Below, piece after piece: positions 37,010 to 47,078 of a stretch of 64,000 nucleotides of DNA (its first letter is position 1; every line of letters starts with the position of its first letter). The notes under the pieces are model-generated. The model was not told where the DNA came from, did not search any database, and saw only the letters and a list, made by a program, of their open reading frames with translations. Origin of the DNA: Allorhizobium borbori (lineage in GTDB: Bacteria; Pseudomonadota; Alphaproteobacteria; Rhizobiales; Rhizobiaceae); NCBI RefSeq assembly GCF_014196535.1, contig NZ_JACIDU010000010.1, positions 1 to 64,000 of the forward strand, read 5' to 3'. Position numbers and translations under genes: made by a program.

Positions 37010-40000
37010 AGCGGTCCACGACCCCAAGGAATGGCTGAACCGCACCACCGAGCGCCAAAGCCTTGCCTCCGACCCCGCGCGCTCTGCCTGGGTGTCGGCC
37101 AATGCCGGTTCGGGCAAGACGCATGTGCTGACGCAGCGGGTGATCCGCCTGTTGCTTTCCGGCTGCCGGCCCTCGGCCATTCTCTGCCTGACCTATACCA
37201 AGGCGGCGGCCTCCGAAATGTCGAACCGCGTCTTCGCCCGGCTGGCCGAATGGGCGGTTCTGGACGAGACGGAACTGACCAAGCGCATCGAAACTATCGA
37301 GGGCGCCATGCCCGACGCCCTCAAGCTGGCGGAAGCGCGGCGTCTGTTCGCCCGCGCTCTGGAAACGCCGGGTGGACTAAAAATCCAGACCATTCATGCC
37401 TTCTGCGAGGCGCTGCTGCACCAGTTTCCGCTGGAAGCAAATGTGGCCGGGCATTTTTCTGTTCTGGACGACCGCGCTGCTGCGGCCCTTCTGTCCGATG
37501 CGCGCCGCTCGCTGCTGACGGCGACCACGAGCGAGGGGGACGACGATCTGGCGGAAGCCTTCGCGCTGGTGTTATCGCTGGCCGATGAAACCGGGCTTGA
37601 AACGCTGCTTTCCGACATCGTGGCCAGGCGGCAGGCGCTTTCCCGCTTCATCACCCACGCCACACTGAATGGCGGCATCGAGCCCGCCTTGCGGGATGGT
37701 TACGGCATCGATCCACTTGAGACGGAGGAAAGCGTAACCAAATTGCTCTGGCCGTTGCCGGGCCTCTCAGGCCCGATGCTGACGACCTATCTGGAGCTTG
37801 CCGACTCCAAGGGCAGCGACACCGTGAAGGGCATTGCCGCCGAGTTGAAGGCGGCGATTGCCGAAGCCGATCCGACCCTGCGGCTTGCCCGACTGGAAGG
37901 TGCGTTGCTGACCGCCAAGGGCGAAGCTAAATCGCCGAAAACACTGGTTGCCGCCGCCATGCGCAAGATCGATCCAAGCCTGGACGAAGCGGTAACGGAA
38001 GCGGCGGCGCATGTGATGGCCATCCGCGACCGGCTGAAGCTCTTCTCCATGCTGGAAGCGACCAAGGCGGCACTGACGCTGGCGGCCCGGCTGCTGGCCG
38101 ATTACGAGGAACTGAAGAAGCGCCGCAGCCAGCTCGATTTCGAAGACCTGATTGCCCGCACCGCGACGCTTCTGACCCGGCAGGACATTGGCCCCTGGGT
38201 TCACTACAAGCTCGATCAGGGCATCGACCATATTCTGGTGGACGAGGCGCAGGATACGAGCCCGGTGCAATGGACGGTGATCCAGTCGCTGGCGGAGGAT
38301 TTCTTTTCCGGCGAAAGCGCGCGCGGCCCGGCCTTGCGCACCATCTTTGCGGTGGGCGATGAAAAGCAGTCGATCTATTCCTTCCAGGGCGCGCGGCCCG
38401 AGCGCTTTTCCGCCGAGCGGCAGGCCACCGAAAAGCGGGTGATGGCCGGCGGGCTCGCCTTTTCCTCCATCAGCCTGCCCCTGTCGTTCCGTTCTACGCC
38501 GGATGTGCTGTCGGCCGTGGATGCGGTCTTTGCTGTCGAAACCAATGCCCAGGGCCTGAGCGCCAGCGGCGATGCGGTCGTCCATGCCTCCAACCGCACC
38601 GGCCATCCCGGCGCGGTCGATCTGTGGGACGCGATCCGCGCCGAAAAACGCGAGGACGATGAGGATTGGGTCGCCCCCTACGATTCGACGCCGGAAAGCC
38701 AGCCGCCGGCGGTTCTCGCCCGCCGCATCGCCCTCACTATCCGCGAAATGATCGGCCGCGAGACCGTGGTGGAAAAAGGCAAGGCGCGCTTCATCGAGCC
38801 CGGGGACATTCTCGTTCTGGTGCGCAAGCGCGACAGTTTCGTCAATGCGCTGACACGGGCGCTGAAGAACCTCAACAACATTCCCGTGGCCGGGGCCGAC
38901 CGGCTGACGCTGACCGGCCATATCGCCGTGCAGGACCTGATGGCGCTCGGCCGCTTTCTTGTCAGCGAGCGTGACGACCTTTCTTTGGCGGCAGTGCTGA
39001 AAAGCCCGTTCCTCGACCTTGGCGAGGACGATCTGTTCGAACTGGCGGCGCGGCGCGAAGACGGCGAAACACTGTGGACGCGGCTGGCGGCGCAAGCCGA
39101 GGCCGGCGACGAACGGCTGGAAGCAGCGGTTGGCCTGCTGACACGGCTTTCCGGGATGGCGCGGAGCCTCAGCGTCCATGATTTCTATGCCCGGCTTCTG
39201 GGTGCGGGTGGCGGGCGGCGGAAATTCCTTGCCCGGCTCGGCAGCGAAGTCAGCGATATTCTCGATGAGTTCCTGACATTTGCCCTCGACCACGAGCAGG
39301 CCGGCCTGCCCGGTCTCGCCGCCTTCCTCGCCACGCTGGAAGCGGAAGCCCCGGTCGTCAAGCGCGAGCAGGACAAGGGCCGCAACGAAGTCCGGATCAT
39401 GACGGTTCATGCCTCCAAGGGGCTGGAGGCACCGGTGGTGTTTCTGGTCGATGGCGGCTCGAAAGCATTCTCCCATTCCCATCTGCCGAAATTCCGGCTG
39501 ATCGAGCGCGGCGAGGACGAACCGGCTCTTCCCGCCTGGGTACCGAACAGTTCCGTTTCAAACGGCATTGTCGGGGCCGATACCGAACGGGCGAAGAAGC
39601 TTACGGAAGAGGAATACCGCCGCCTGCTCTATGTCGGCATGACGCGTGCCGCCGACCGGCTGATTCTCTGCGGCTATTCCGGCACGCGGGAAAACAGCGA
39701 TGTCTGGCATGCCATGGTGCGCTCGGCGCTCGCCGCCGACGGCGAGCGTTGTGAAGAAAAGACCTTTTCCCTGCCGGACGGTTCGCAATGGAGCGGGCTT
39801 TGCTGGCGCGCACCGGGGGCGAAATCCTTTGCGACGGAAGAGCGCTCCGAAGCAGCCGAGACCCGCGACACCGGCCTGCCGCCCGAACTCTTCCGTCCGT
39901 TGCCAGCGCAGCGCAGTCTGCCGCGTCCGTTGAGCCCTTCCGGGGCCGGGGCGATGGTCGATGACGGCGCGGATGATGCGATGGTCACCTCGCCGCTTTT

Positions 40001-40547
40001 CGGTGCGCAGAAAAAGCGTGGCGGGCTTTTCCTGCAGCGCGGCAAGCTGGCGCATCGCATGTTGCAGATTCTGCCGGACTTCCCGCCGTCCGAACGGGCC
40101 GCCGCCGCCCGGCGTTACGTATCGCGGGCAGCCCCCTTCTGGCCGGAGAGCGAGTGTGACGCACTGATTGCCTCCGTGCTTGGCATTCTCGGCAATCCGG
40201 AACTGGCCGGCCTGTTCAGGTCTTCCGCACGCGCCGAAACGGCGATCATGGGCACGATCCGGCTTGAGGGCCGCGATTTCGCGGTGTCCGGTCGCATCGA
40301 CCGGATCGGCGACGATGGCGAATGTGTGTGCATCGCCGACTTCAAGACCAATCTCACCCCGCCCCGCGATATCGCTGGCGTTTCCTTCGCGCATCGGGCG
40401 CAGCTTGCCATTTATGCCGAGGTTCTGCGGCCGCTTTATCCCGGCCGCCGCATCGAATGCCTGCTCGTCTACACGCAGACGGGAACGGTCATTCGCTTGC
40501 CGGAACCGGTTCTGCAACAGGCCCTTGCCGCCCTCGCGGCAAAGTGA
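36999..40547 (+). CDS. addA: Double-strand break repair helicase AddA
   Basis: 1182 aa UvrD-type helicase with a C-terminal nuclease. Motif I SANAGSGKTHVLTQRV (near residue 32), motif Ia TYTKAAASEM, motif II ILVDEAQDTSP, motif III VGDEKQSIYSFQGA, motif V IMTVHASKGLEAPVVFLVD, motif VI LLYVGMTRAADRLIL and the nuclease motif CIADFKTN are all present. ATG 36999 has GAGGAGGA 8 bases upstream and lies inside the end of addB. An apparent upstream extension of the frame is only addB read out of frame. Confidence 0.96.
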   Translation: MPNEAVHDPKEWLNRTTERQSLASDPARSAWVSANAGSGKTHVLTQRVIRLLLSGCRPSAILCLTYTKAAASEMSNRVFARLAEWAVLDETELTKRIETIEGAMPDALKLAEARRLFARALETPGGLKIQTIHAFCEALLHQFPLEANVAGHFSVLDDRAAAALLSDARRSLLTATTSEGDDDLAEAFALVLSLADETGLETLLSDIVARRQALSRFITHATLNGGIEPALRDGYGIDPLETEESVTKLLWPLPGLSGPMLTTYLELADSKGSDTVKGIAAELKAAIAEADPTLRLARLEGALLTAKGEAKSPKTLVAAAMRKIDPSLDEAVTEAAAHVMAIRDRLKLFSMLEATKAALTLAARLLADYEELKKRRSQLDFEDLIARTATLLTRQDIGPWVHYKLDQGIDHILVDEAQDTSPVQWTVIQSLAEDFFSGESARGPALRTIFAVGDEKQSIYSFQGARPERFSAERQATEKRVMAGGLAFSSISLPLSFRSTPDVLSAVDAVFAVETNAQGLSASGDAVVHASNRTGHPGAVDLWDAIRAEKREDDEDWVAPYDSTPESQPPAVLARRIALTIREMIGRETVVEKGKARFIEPGDILVLVRKRDSFVNALTRALKNLNNIPVAGADRLTLTGHIAVQDLMALGRFLVSERDDLSLAAVLKSPFLDLGEDDLFELAARREDGETLWTRLAAQAEAGDERLEAAVGLLTRLSGMARSLSVHDFYARLLGAGGGRRKFLARLGSEVSDILDEFLTFALDHEQAGLPGLAAFLATLEAEAPVVKREQDKGRNEVRIMTVHASKGLEAPVVFLVDGGSKAFSHSHLPKFRLIERGEDEPALPAWVPNSSVSNGIVGADTERAKKLTEEEYRRLLYVGMTRAADRLILCGYSGTRENSDVWHAMVRSALAADGERCEEKTFSLPDGSQWSGLCWRAPGAKSFATEERSEAAETRDTGLPPELFRPLPAQRSLPRPLSPSGAGAMVDDGADDAMVTSPLFGAQKKRGGLFLQRGKLAHRMLQILPDFPPSERAAAARRYVSRAAPFWPESECDALIASVLGILGNPELAGLFRSSARAETAIMGTIRLEGRDFAVSGRIDRIGDDGECVCIADFKTNLTPPRDIAGVSFAHRAQLAIYAEVLRPLYPGRRIECLLVYTQTGTVIRLPEPVLQQALAALAAK

Positions 40548-40558
40548 GATACGAAGTG

Positions 40559-40589
40559 TTGAAAATCCGCTTTGGGCACATCACATAAT
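40559..40589 (+). promoter_or_regulatory. Candidate trxA promoter
   Basis: TTGAAA (40559-40564) and CATAAT (40584-40589) with a 19-base spacer, 32 bases before the trxA ATG in the 74-bp addA/trxA gap. The spacing is longer than ideal. Confidence 0.35.
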
Positions 40590-40621
40590 CTCTATCTCAA
40601 GATCATCCGAAGGAGAGGCCT

Positions 40622-40942
40622 ATGGCCACCGTTGCTGTCAACAATGCCAACTTCAAAGCCGAAGTTCTGGAATCCAATGAACCCGTGGTCGTGGATTTCT
40701 GGGCCGAGTGGTGCGGCCCGTGCAAGATGATCGGCCCGAGCCTGGAGGAAATCTCCAAGGAACTCGCCGGCAAGGTGAAGATCGCCAAGCTGAACATCGA
40801 TGAGAACCCCGAACTGGCTGCTCAGTTCGGCGTGCGCTCCATCCCGACGCTTGCCATCTTCAAGGCTGGTGAGGTCGTGGACATCTCCGTAGGCGCCAAG
40901 CCGAAGACCGCCCTTTCCGCCTGGATTTCGTCTGCCGCCTGA
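40622..40942 (+). CDS. trxA: Thioredoxin
   Basis: 106 aa. General cytoplasmic disulfide reductant. The active site WCGPCK (Cys31 and Cys34), the buried Asp in VVVDFWAEW and the cis-proline loop SIPTLAIF are all canonical. GAAGGAGAGG stands directly before the ATG. Ends in a strong terminator, so it is transcribed alone or as the last gene after addA. Confidence 0.98.
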   Translation: MATVAVNNANFKAEVLESNEPVVVDFWAEWCGPCKMIGPSLEEISKELAGKVKIAKLNIDENPELAAQFGVRSIPTLAIFKAGEVVDISVGAKPKTALSAWISSAA

Positions 40943-40965
40943 TTGCCGACGATCGAATTGAACGA

Positions 40966-40999
40966 GAGCGCCGCGGGCAACCGTCGGCGCTCTTTTTAT
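40966..40999 (+). terminator. Intrinsic terminator of trxA
   Basis: An 8-bp perfect stem GAGCGCCG / CGGCGCTC with an 11-base loop is followed by TTTTTATTTT. Its T-run overlaps the last codons of the convergent DUF4239 gene. Confidence 0.9.
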
Positions 41000-41769
41000 T
41001 TTGCATAGACCGCTACGATCGGGGCCGGCGAAACCGTGGTCGGCTGCTGGAAGGGATTGCCCTGCACCAGCACGATGGCTGCGGTGGGAGCAGCGGCGGC
41101 GGCAAACAGAAGAATGGCGACAAGCGCCGCACGCGGCTGTTCGACATGGACGGCGGCGACCGAGAGCATGGTCACGAGGCCGAGAAAGGCCATGCCGAGC
41201 CATTTCAGCGGATTGACGTGGGTCTGCGACAGAGCAATGCGCTGGTCACGGCTATCGCGTACTTCTCCCACCTGCACATGGACACGGGTGTGGACGGCAA
41301 GCCCCAACTGTTCGCCCACCTCCTTTTTCGACACGAGGATCAGCAGATTGTCGAGCCTCGCAGCCGTCCCCGGATCGGCCTGCCGATGTGAAAGCAGCGG
41401 CCATTCCGCCTCAACCGCCGAACGGGCGTAGTCCTCAACAGCGCGGTGTACCGCAGTACGTTCGGGCTCCGGCAGTTCCAGCGTCAGCGACAGGATCGCT
41501 TTCAGGCTGTCCGCCTCCCGGTAGACTGCATTGGTGGCGCGGTCATGGGCGCTCCAGGTGTCGTTGGCGAGGAAGGCAAGGGTCAGCGCGAACAGCGTGC
41601 CGATGATGTTGATGAAGGGCGGCGCCACGCCCTTGATCGAATGGAGAAAAGCGCGGTTCTTCTCGCTGAAGATGAAGGCGGACAACGCCCACGAAGCCAC
41701 AAGCGTGCCAGCCAGAACAATGGCCGCCAGCCCGAAGTGATCATATGCCGCCCAGTCGAAACCTTGCAT
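40996..41769 (-). CDS. DUF4239 family membrane protein
   Basis: 257 aa, function unknown; distantly similar in layout to bestrophin-like proteins. Two hydrophobic segments near the N-terminus (LAAIVLAGTLVASWALSAFIF; PFINIIGTLFALTLAFLAND), a soluble middle with the conserved READSLKAIL, and two more segments near the C-terminus (MAFLGLVTMLSVAAVHV; ALVAILLFAAAAAPTAAIVL). It converges with trxA and lies 67 bases downstream of folC. Confidence 0.8.
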   Translation of the reverse strand: MQGFDWAAYDHFGLAAIVLAGTLVASWALSAFIFSEKNRAFLHSIKGVAPPFINIIGTLFALTLAFLANDTWSAHDRATNAVYREADSLKAILSLTLELPEPERTAVHRAVEDYARSAVEAEWPLLSHRQADPGTAARLDNLLILVSKKEVGEQLGLAVHTRVHVQVGEVRDSRDQRIALSQTHVNPLKWLGMAFLGLVTMLSVAAVHVEQPRAALVAILLFAAAAAPTAAIVLVQGNPFQQPTTVSPAPIVAVYAK

Positions 41770-41836
41770 CGAAACGCCCCCGCGAATGCCCTTTCACGGT
41801 CTTCCCGCCCATGACGCTCCCTGTCAATGCGGCTTT

Positions 41837-43183
41837 TCAGACCGGCGGGGTGCCGTTATCGGCAAGCGCATTACCGGCGAGATAAAGCGAACCGCAGATC
41901 AGGATGCGCGGCGGGCGCTTGTCGGGATCGGAGGCGATCCTGCGGATCTCTTCCAGCGCCTCGATGAGACTGCCCATGGGTTGGCCGACGAGACCGGCAT
42001 CATAGGCGGAACTCGCCAGAACCACGGGGTCCGTCATCGCCTCGGTACCGCGGATCGGCACCGCAAAGACCCGTTCCGCCAGTCCCTCGAAGGGCCGGAA
42101 ATAGTTCAGCGAATCCTTGGTATTGATCATGCCCGTGACGAGATAGAGCGGCCGGGGGTGACGCTCCTCCAGCTCCGCCAACGCCTCGGCCATGACTTCC
42201 GCAGCACCCGGATTATGCCCGCCATCGATCCAGATTTCCGCACCCTTCGGCGCATGGGCAAGAAGCTTGCCTTCGGTGATACGCTGCATGCGCCCCGGCC
42301 ACTCCACCGAAAGCATGGCGCGCTCGATCACCTCTTCGCTGAGCAGAAAACCGGCGGCCCGCACGGCACGGATGGCGGCGGCGGCATTGGCAAGCTGGTG
42401 GCGGCCCGGCAGCGCCGGCAGTGGCAGATCGGCCAGCCCCGTCTCGTCCTGATAGACCATCCGGCCATATTCCTCATGAGCGGAATAATCCTCGCCATAG
42501 GTCCAGAGCGGGCAGCGCAGACGTTCTGCCGTTGAAACGAGCACGTCGAGCGCCGCATCGAATTCCTGAAAGCCGATCACCGCCGGGCGGCCGCGCTTGA
42601 GGATACCGGCCTTTTCCGCGGCAATCAGTTCGACGCGATCGCCGAGAAAGGCCTGATGATCCATTGAGATCGGCATGATGACGGATACGGCCGGGTTTTC
42701 GATGACATTGGTGGCGTCATAGCGACCTCCGAGCCCCACTTCCAGAACGACGGCATCGGCCGGATGTTCGGCAAAGAGCACGAAGGTCGCCGCCGTGAGG
42801 ATTTCGAACAGTGCGATGGGATGGCCATCATTGGCCTTTTCGATCCGCCGGAGAACCTCGACCAGAACGTCATCCTCGACATAGCGTCCGCGCTCGCCTT
42901 TCACGCCGAGGCGATAGCGCTCGTGCCAGTTGACGAGGTGTGGTGAAGTGTGGACGTGAACGGCGTAACCGGCGGCTTCGAGCAGCGCGCGGGAAAAGGC
43001 CGAGGCCGAGCCTTTGCCGTTGGTGCCGGCAATGTGGATGACCGGCGGCAATCTGCGCTCGGGATTTCCGAGCTTGTCGAGCAATGCCTTGATCCGCTCC
43101 AGCGACAGGTCCTGACGCTTGGGGTGAAGCGCCGTGAGGCGCTCGATTTCCTGTTCCGCCCGGCTGGTCGAAAGATGGGTCAT
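41837..43183 (-). CDS. folC: Bifunctional folylpolyglutamate synthase / dihydrofolate synthase
   Basis: 448 aa Mur-ligase-like enzyme that joins glutamate to dihydropteroate and then to folates. The ATP-binding IHIAGTNGKGSASAF, HVHTSPHLVNWHERY and LEVGLGGRYDATNVI motifs identify it. It follows accD after 79 bases containing a 10-bp inverted repeat (43203-43240). Start at 43183 lacks a strong ribosome site. Confidence 0.95.
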   Translation of the reverse strand: MTHLSTSRAEQEIERLTALHPKRQDLSLERIKALLDKLGNPERRLPPVIHIAGTNGKGSASAFSRALLEAAGYAVHVHTSPHLVNWHERYRLGVKGERGRYVEDDVLVEVLRRIEKANDGHPIALFEILTAATFVLFAEHPADAVVLEVGLGGRYDATNVIENPAVSVIMPISMDHQAFLGDRVELIAAEKAGILKRGRPAVIGFQEFDAALDVLVSTAERLRCPLWTYGEDYSAHEEYGRMVYQDETGLADLPLPALPGRHQLANAAAAIRAVRAAGFLLSEEVIERAMLSVEWPGRMQRITEGKLLAHAPKGAEIWIDGGHNPGAAEVMAEALAELEERHPRPLYLVTGMINTKDSLNYFRPFEGLAERVFAVPIRGTEAMTDPVVLASSAYDAGLVGQPMGSLIEALEEIRRIASDPDKRPPRILICGSLYLAGNALADNGTPPV

Positions 43184-43202
43184 CGTCGGCTTTCAAACAG
43201 AC

Positions 43203-43240
43203 GGAAAGCGGGCGGCCCGAGTGAGCCCTTCCCGCTTTCC
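43203..43240 (-). terminator. Hairpin between accD and folC
   Basis: GGAAAGCGGG (43203-43212) and CCCGCTTTCC (43231-43240) form a perfect 10-bp stem with an 18-base loop. On the minus strand only a short T-containing stretch follows, so it may be an attenuating or RNA-processing element and not a full stop. Confidence 0.4.
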
Positions 43241-43262
43241 CGCATTCATTTCCTGTGCCCGA

Positions 43263-44135
43263 TCAGGCAGCGGCCTTCGGCTCCGGCTGCTTCATCAGGA
43301 TGGTGAGAACCCTGGCCAGCGTATCGGCCATATCGCGGCGATCAACCACCATGTCCACCATGCCGTGCTCCAGCAGGTATTCCGAGGTCTGGAAGCCCGG
43401 CGGCAGCTTTTCGCGGATCGTCTGCTCGATCACACGTTTGCCGGCGAAGCAGATTTCCGCACCCGGCTCCGCAATGTGCAGATCGCCCAGCATGGCGTAG
43501 GAGGCCGTGACGCCGCCCGTGGTCGGGTTGGTCAGCACGACGATGTAGGGGAGGCCAGCTTCCTTGAGAAGATCGACCATCACCGTGGTGCGTGGCATCT
43601 GCATCAGCGACAGAATGCCTTCCTGCATGCGGGCGCCACCCGAAGCCGGGAAGAGCACGAGCGGGCACTTTTCCGACAGCGCGCGTTCGAAAGCCTTCAC
43701 GATGGCCTCACCTGCGGCCATGCCAAGCGAACCGCCCATGAAGGCGAATTCATGCACGACGGCCACGAGCTTGACGCCTTGCACGGTGCCGAGACCGGCA
43801 ACGATGGTATCGTCCTGCTCGGTTTTGGTGCGGCTATCCTTGAGGCGATCCACATACTTCTTGGAATCGCGGAACTTCAGTGGATCGGTCGCGACCTTCG
43901 GCTGCTGGAAGGCTTCGTACTGGCCGCCGTCGAAGAGGTCGGCGAGACGGGCCTTGGCCGGCATCTTCATGTGATAGCCGGAGGATGGAATGACCCACTT
44001 GTTTTCTTCGAGATCCTTGTGGAAGACCATCTCGCCCGTTTCCGGGCATTTGATCCAGAGGTTCTCCGGAACGGTGCTCGGACGACCGAGCATGGAATTG
44101 ATCTTCGGGCGGACGTAATTGGTAATCCAGTTCAA
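43263..44135 (-). CDS. accD: Acetyl-CoA carboxylase carboxyltransferase subunit beta, zinc ribbon degenerate
   Basis: 290 aa. Beta part of the carboxyltransferase that makes malonyl-CoA for fatty acid synthesis. The crotonase-like core is complete ([51 protein letters not shown]). The N-terminal zinc ribbon normally carries four cysteines; here the aligned region [22 protein letters not shown] keeps only one. The likely start is TTG at 44135 with GGGAG 9 bases upstream; the nearby ATG is in another frame. Lies in the trpF-trpB-trpA-accD-folC run. Confidence 0.95.
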   Translation of the reverse strand: MNWITNYVRPKINSMLGRPSTVPENLWIKCPETGEMVFHKDLEENKWVIPSSGYHMKMPAKARLADLFDGGQYEAFQQPKVATDPLKFRDSKKYVDRLKDSRTKTEQDDTIVAGLGTVQGVKLVAVVHEFAFMGGSLGMAAGEAIVKAFERALSEKCPLVLFPASGGARMQEGILSLMQMPRTTVMVDLLKEAGLPYIVVLTNPTTGGVTASYAMLGDLHIAEPGAEICFAGKRVIEQTIREKLPPGFQTSEYLLEHGMVDMVVDRRDMADTLARVLTILMKQPEPKAAA

Positions 44136-44185
44136 AGCGCATCACTCCCGTTGATGGACCTGCGCGGGCAGGCGATTTCTTGTTG

Positions 44186-45025
44186 TTACTCGGCAGCCAC
44201 CGGACGCGCGGCGCGCACGCCACCGGCCAGTTCGCGCACCAGCGAGGTCGCGGCTTCCACCGTCTTGCCAGTCGCCTTGCCGTCTTCCGACAGGCTGCCG
44301 GCGATGCGGTTGACGATGGCCGTGCCAACCACGACACCATCAGCCGCCGCGCCGATGGCGCGGGCATGTTCGGCCGTCTTCACACCGAAACCGACACAGA
44401 CCGGCAGATCCGTGTGGGCTTTGATGCGCGCCACGGCGGCGCCGATCAGAGACGGATCCGGCAGGGCCGAACCGGTAATGCCGTTCATCGAGACATAATA
44501 GACGAAACCGGAGGTGTTGGTGAGCACCTTCGGCAGACGCTTGTCATTCGTCGTCGGCGTGGCCAGGCGAATGAGGCTGATACCCTTCCTGAGCGCCGGA
44601 ATGCAGAGTTCGTCATCCATTTCCGGCGGCAGGTCAACAACGATCAGCCCGTCGATACCGGCGGCATTGGCGTCATCGAGGAAGGTTTCGACACCGTAGA
44701 TATAGATGGGATTGTAATACCCCATCAGCACGATCGGTGTGTCCTTGTCGGTCTGGCGGAAATCGGCGGCGAGCTTGAGGGTCTTTTTCAAGGTCTGTCC
44801 GCCGATCAGCGCCCGGTGACCGGCCATCTGGATGGCCGGGCCATCGGCCATCGGATCGGAGAAGGGCATGCCAAGCTCGATCACATCCGAACCGGCTTCC
44901 GGCAATGCCTTCATGATGGCGAGCGAGGTTTCGTAATCCGGATCGCCGCCCATGAAATAGGTGACGAGCGCCGGACGGCCTTCGGCCTTGAGCGCCGCGA
45001 AGCGCTTTTCCATGCGAGCGGTCAT
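44186..45025 (-). CDS. trpA: Tryptophan synthase alpha chain
   Basis: 279 aa TIM barrel that cleaves indole-3-glycerol phosphate. The catalytic Glu in [16 protein letters not shown] and Asp in [10 protein letters not shown] and the phosphate loop [10 protein letters not shown] are present. Its start overlaps the trpB stop by 4 bases, in keeping with the alpha2beta2 complex. Confidence 0.98.
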   Translation of the reverse strand: MTARMEKRFAALKAEGRPALVTYFMGGDPDYETSLAIMKALPEAGSDVIELGMPFSDPMADGPAIQMAGHRALIGGQTLKKTLKLAADFRQTDKDTPIVLMGYYNPIYIYGVETFLDDANAAGIDGLIVVDLPPEMDDELCIPALRKGISLIRLATPTTNDKRLPKVLTNTSGFVYYVSMNGITGSALPDPSLIGAAVARIKAHTDLPVCVGFGVKTAEHARAIGAAADGVVVGTAIVNRIAGSLSEDGKATGKTVEAATSLVRELAGGVRAARPVAAE

Positions 45026-46251
45026 TGTTCGTTCACTCCCAAACCAAGAAGCCTGCCGACCGTGAAGATGTCCTTATCGCCACGACCGGAGAGGTTCATC
45101 AGAATGATTTCGTCCTTGCCCATCTTCGGCGCGCGCTTGATGACCTCAGCAATCGCGTGGCTGGGCTCAAGCGCCGGAATGATGCCCTCGAGGCGCGTCA
45201 GAAGCTGGAAGGCTTCCAGAGCCTCGTGGTCCATGATCGGCACATATTCAGCGCGGCCGGTATCGTTCAGCCATGCATGTTCCGGGCCAATGCCGGGATA
45301 ATCGAGACCAGCGGAAATCGAGTGACCCTCGAAGATCTGGCCGTCACCATCCTGCAGCAGATAAGTGCGGTTGCCATGAAGAACACCGGGGCTTCCCGCA
45401 GTGATCGAGGCACAATGTTCCTGACCATCAAGGCCACGTCCGCCAGCTTCGACGCCGACGATCTTCACGTCCTTGTCGTCAAGGAACGGATGGAAAATGC
45501 CGATGGCGTTCGAACCGCCGCCGACGGCAGCCACCACCATATCCGGCAGCCTGCCTTCGGCTTCCAGCATCTGCGCCTTGGCTTCCTCGCCGATCACGGC
45601 CTGGAAATCGCGCACCATTTCCGGATAGGGATGCGGACCCGCAGCGGTGCCAATGAGGTAGTAGGTATCCTCGACATTGGTCACCCAATCGCGCATTGCC
45701 TCGTTCATGGCGTCCTTCAGCGTGCCATGACCGGCCGTCACCGGGCGCACTTCCGCGCCGAGCAGCTTCATGCGGAACACATTCGGCGCCTGCCGCTCGA
45801 CATCGGTTGCCCCCATATAGACCACACAGGGCAGACCGAAGCGGGCCGCAACCGTGGCCGATGCCACGCCATGCTGGCCGGCACCGGTTTCGGCGATGAT
45901 GCGGGTCTTGCCCATGCGCTTTGCCAGCAGGATCTGGCCGAGACAGTTGTTGATCTTGTGCGAACCGGTGTGGTTCAGCTCCTCGCGCTTGAAGTAGATC
46001 TTCGCGCCACCGAGATGTTCGGTCAGGCGTTCGGCGAAATAGAGCGGGCTGGGACGACCGGTGTAATGGCAGCCCAGATGGGCAAGCTCCGCCTTGAAGG
46101 CCGGATCGTCCTTGGCCTTTCGCCACTCTTCCTGCAGGTCCAGAATCAGCGGCATCAGGGTTTCCGCCACGAAGCGGCCACCATAGATACCGAAGCGTCC
46201 GTCTTCGTCCGGACCGGCGCGGAAAGAATTGGGTTCAGGCGTCTTGTTCAC
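45022..46251 (-). CDS. trpB: Tryptophan synthase beta chain
   Basis: 409 aa PLP enzyme that joins indole to serine. The PLP lysine is in [16 protein letters not shown], the phosphate loop is GGGSNAIG and the Glu is in AETGAGQHG. The start is GTG, overlapping the trpF stop by 4 bases (GTGA). Translational coupling of F, B and A is likely. Confidence 0.98.
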   Translation of the reverse strand: MNKTPEPNSFRAGPDEDGRFGIYGGRFVAETLMPLILDLQEEWRKAKDDPAFKAELAHLGCHYTGRPSPLYFAERLTEHLGGAKIYFKREELNHTGSHKINNCLGQILLAKRMGKTRIIAETGAGQHGVASATVAARFGLPCVVYMGATDVERQAPNVFRMKLLGAEVRPVTAGHGTLKDAMNEAMRDWVTNVEDTYYLIGTAAGPHPYPEMVRDFQAVIGEEAKAQMLEAEGRLPDMVVAAVGGGSNAIGIFHPFLDDKDVKIVGVEAGGRGLDGQEHCASITAGSPGVLHGNRTYLLQDGDGQIFEGHSISAGLDYPGIGPEHAWLNDTGRAEYVPIMDHEALEAFQLLTRLEGIIPALEPSHAIAEVIKRAPKMGKDEIILMNLSGRGDKDIFTVGRLLGLGVNEQ

Positions 46252-46925
46252 GTCTCATCACTCCGTTGAGAACGGTTGCTGGCGCCGGCTTTTTCGACTG
46301 CATCGAAAAATGCGTCGATCAGGCCGACATCCTTGATCCCCGGCGCGCTTTCCACACCGGAGGAAACATCGATGGCCCGCGCCCTGGTGAGCGCCAGCGC
46401 CTCGCCGACATTCTCCGCGTTGAGGCCACCGGAAAGCATGTAATTCACATCAGCGTCAAGCGACTGGAGGATGGTCCAGTCGAAGGAAACGCCGTTGCCA
46501 CCGGGCAGGTCCGAGCCTTTCGGCGGCTTGGCGTCAAACAGGAAGCGATCGGCAATCCCTATATAAGGTTCAATGCGCTCCAGATCACTCGCCTCGCGCA
46601 CCGAGAAGGCTTTTATGATCGGCAGGCCGTAAAGCGCCTTGAGCGTCAAAAGCCGCTCCGGGCTTTCGTTACCGTGAAGCTGGAGGTAATCCGGCTTTAC
46701 CTGATCGACAATTTCATCGAGGTCGTCCGTATCCGCATCGACCGTTACAGCAACGATTTTCGCGTGGCCACGCACGCGATCCGCCAGTTCACCTGCGGCG
46801 GCTGGCTCGATGTTACGGGGGCTCTTGGGGAAGAAGATGAAGCCGATATGGGTCGCACCCCGGGCCACGGCCCGATCGACTGCCTCTTCCGACTTCAATC
46901 CGCAAATCTTGACGTCCGGTTTCAT
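46248..46925 (-). CDS. trpF: Phosphoribosylanthranilate isomerase
   Basis: 225 aa. Third step of the tryptophan branch. The start [11 protein letters not shown] bears the catalytic Cys, and the general acid Asp is in [16 protein letters not shown] is the phosphate loop. ATG 46925 is set by the family N-terminus; the frame is open to 47048 without similarity and no strong ribosome site is seen. First gene of the trpFBA-accD-folC run, 153 bases after the metallopeptidase gene. Confidence 0.95.
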   Translation of the reverse strand: MKPDVKICGLKSEEAVDRAVARGATHIGFIFFPKSPRNIEPAAAGELADRVRGHAKIVAVTVDADTDDLDEIVDQVKPDYLQLHGNESPERLLTLKALYGLPIIKAFSVREASDLERIEPYIGIADRFLFDAKPPKGSDLPGGNGVSFDWTILQSLDADVNYMLSGGLNAENVGEALALTRARAIDVSSGVESAPGIKDVGLIDAFFDAVEKAGASNRSQRSDET

Positions 46926-47078
46926 GGCAGCCGAAGTGACATGAAAAATCGATTGAGTCGAGTGAAATCGCACGCTTTTCCGCCCTGACCATGCTTTCAC
47001 CGGGCATCCGATCCTCAGCCGGACAGATGCTCGATTTTTGCTGCGCAATTGCCCGCATACGAAAAATTTGCCCGTATT

